Source of the DNA: an uncultured Oscillospiraceae bacterium
GTDB lineage: Bacteria; Bacillota; Clostridia; Oscillospirales; Ruminococcaceae
Assembly (NCBI GenBank): GCA_958448395.1
Contig: CAUDDP010000086.1
Coordinates: 1 to 7,776 of the forward strand
Length of the DNA: 7,776 nucleotides
Direction of reading: 5' to 3'
The translations under genes were made by a program, and so were the position numbers. Positions 7,671 to 7,776 of the stretch are shown piece by piece. Numbering within the stretch: the stretch's first letter is position 1; the number at the start of each line of letters is the position of its first letter. The notes under the pieces were generated by a model that worked only from the letters and a program-made list of their open reading frames with translations, did not search any database and was not told where the DNA came from.

Positions 7671-7776
7671 CCGGATAGGATCGTTTTGTTATTTTTTTAA
7701 CGTGAGTTCGATAAGAGCGTTTTATACTAATCTCTAATCACCCTAATGAAGCGATCCAATCCCTCCGAGTGATACT
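7671..7776. other. Right-edge spacer, possible end of a convergent minus-strand gene
   Basis: No gene is confirmed. On the minus strand one frame reads YHSEGLDRFIRVIRD and stops at 7729-7727; it could be the C-terminus of a protein continuing beyond the window, but 15 residues cannot prove this. Between it and the terminator lies an AT-rich stretch with AACGTGAGTTCGATAAGAG (7699-7717), which may be part of an insertion-sequence end or other repeat. ATCGTTTTGTTATTTT (7680-7695) also occurs exactly at 328-343 in the left repeat region. A TATACT at 7723-7728 lacks a good -35. Confidence 0.2.

Overview
The window looks like chromosomal DNA of a low-to-mid GC Firmicute of the Clostridia. A Ruminococcus/Oscillospiraceae relative is my guess from the style of the genes and of the intergenic repeats, not a proven placement. 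All convincing genes lie on the + strand: two operons separated by a repeat-rich, gene-free stretch.

Left edge (1-524): no gene. It holds two copies of a roughly 180-bp direct repeat starting 242 bp apart, each carrying 12-bp inverted arms. A perfect 23-bp hairpin and an inverted copy of a compact hairpin repeat follow. A perfect 16-bp match to the bacterial chromosome-partitioning site parS (TGTTTCACGTGAAACA, 487-502) then lies just before the first gene. parS sites cluster near the replication origin, and the next two genes are of the kind found near the origin in Bacillus (yabB and yabC/rsmI), so this is probably origin-proximal DNA.

Operon 1 (525-2903): a TrmN6/YabB-type N6-adenine methyltransferase overlaps the 16S rRNA methyltransferase gene rsmI by 4 bp. 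A PHP-type histidinol-phosphatase follows, then a good rho-independent terminator. The first two modify RNA; the third probably joined the transcription unit without a shared function.

Intergenic 2963-3421: a composite of repeats bounded by a perfect 16-bp inverted repeat (2980-2995 / 3327-3342). It contains two hairpin repeat units related to the one at 434-486 and a second nested long inverted repeat. It has the look of a non-coding mobile (MITE-like) or dispersed repeat element.

Operon 2 (3422-7670): a strong promoter with an extended -10 is followed by two tandem GTTC-N6-GAAC palindromes at the likely transcription start. Next come a MarR-type repressor gene and two overlapping ABC exporter half-transporter genes, ended by a strong terminator. 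The two ABC proteins form a clear asymmetric heterodimer: all deviations from consensus fall into one composite ATP site. The unit reads as a self-regulated multidrug or toxic-compound efflux system. The last ~100 bases hold no confirmed gene, but a short reading frame on the minus strand may be the end of a convergent gene.

I found no wholly new system. The most noteworthy items are the perfect parS site, the tandem operator and the intergenic repeat family.
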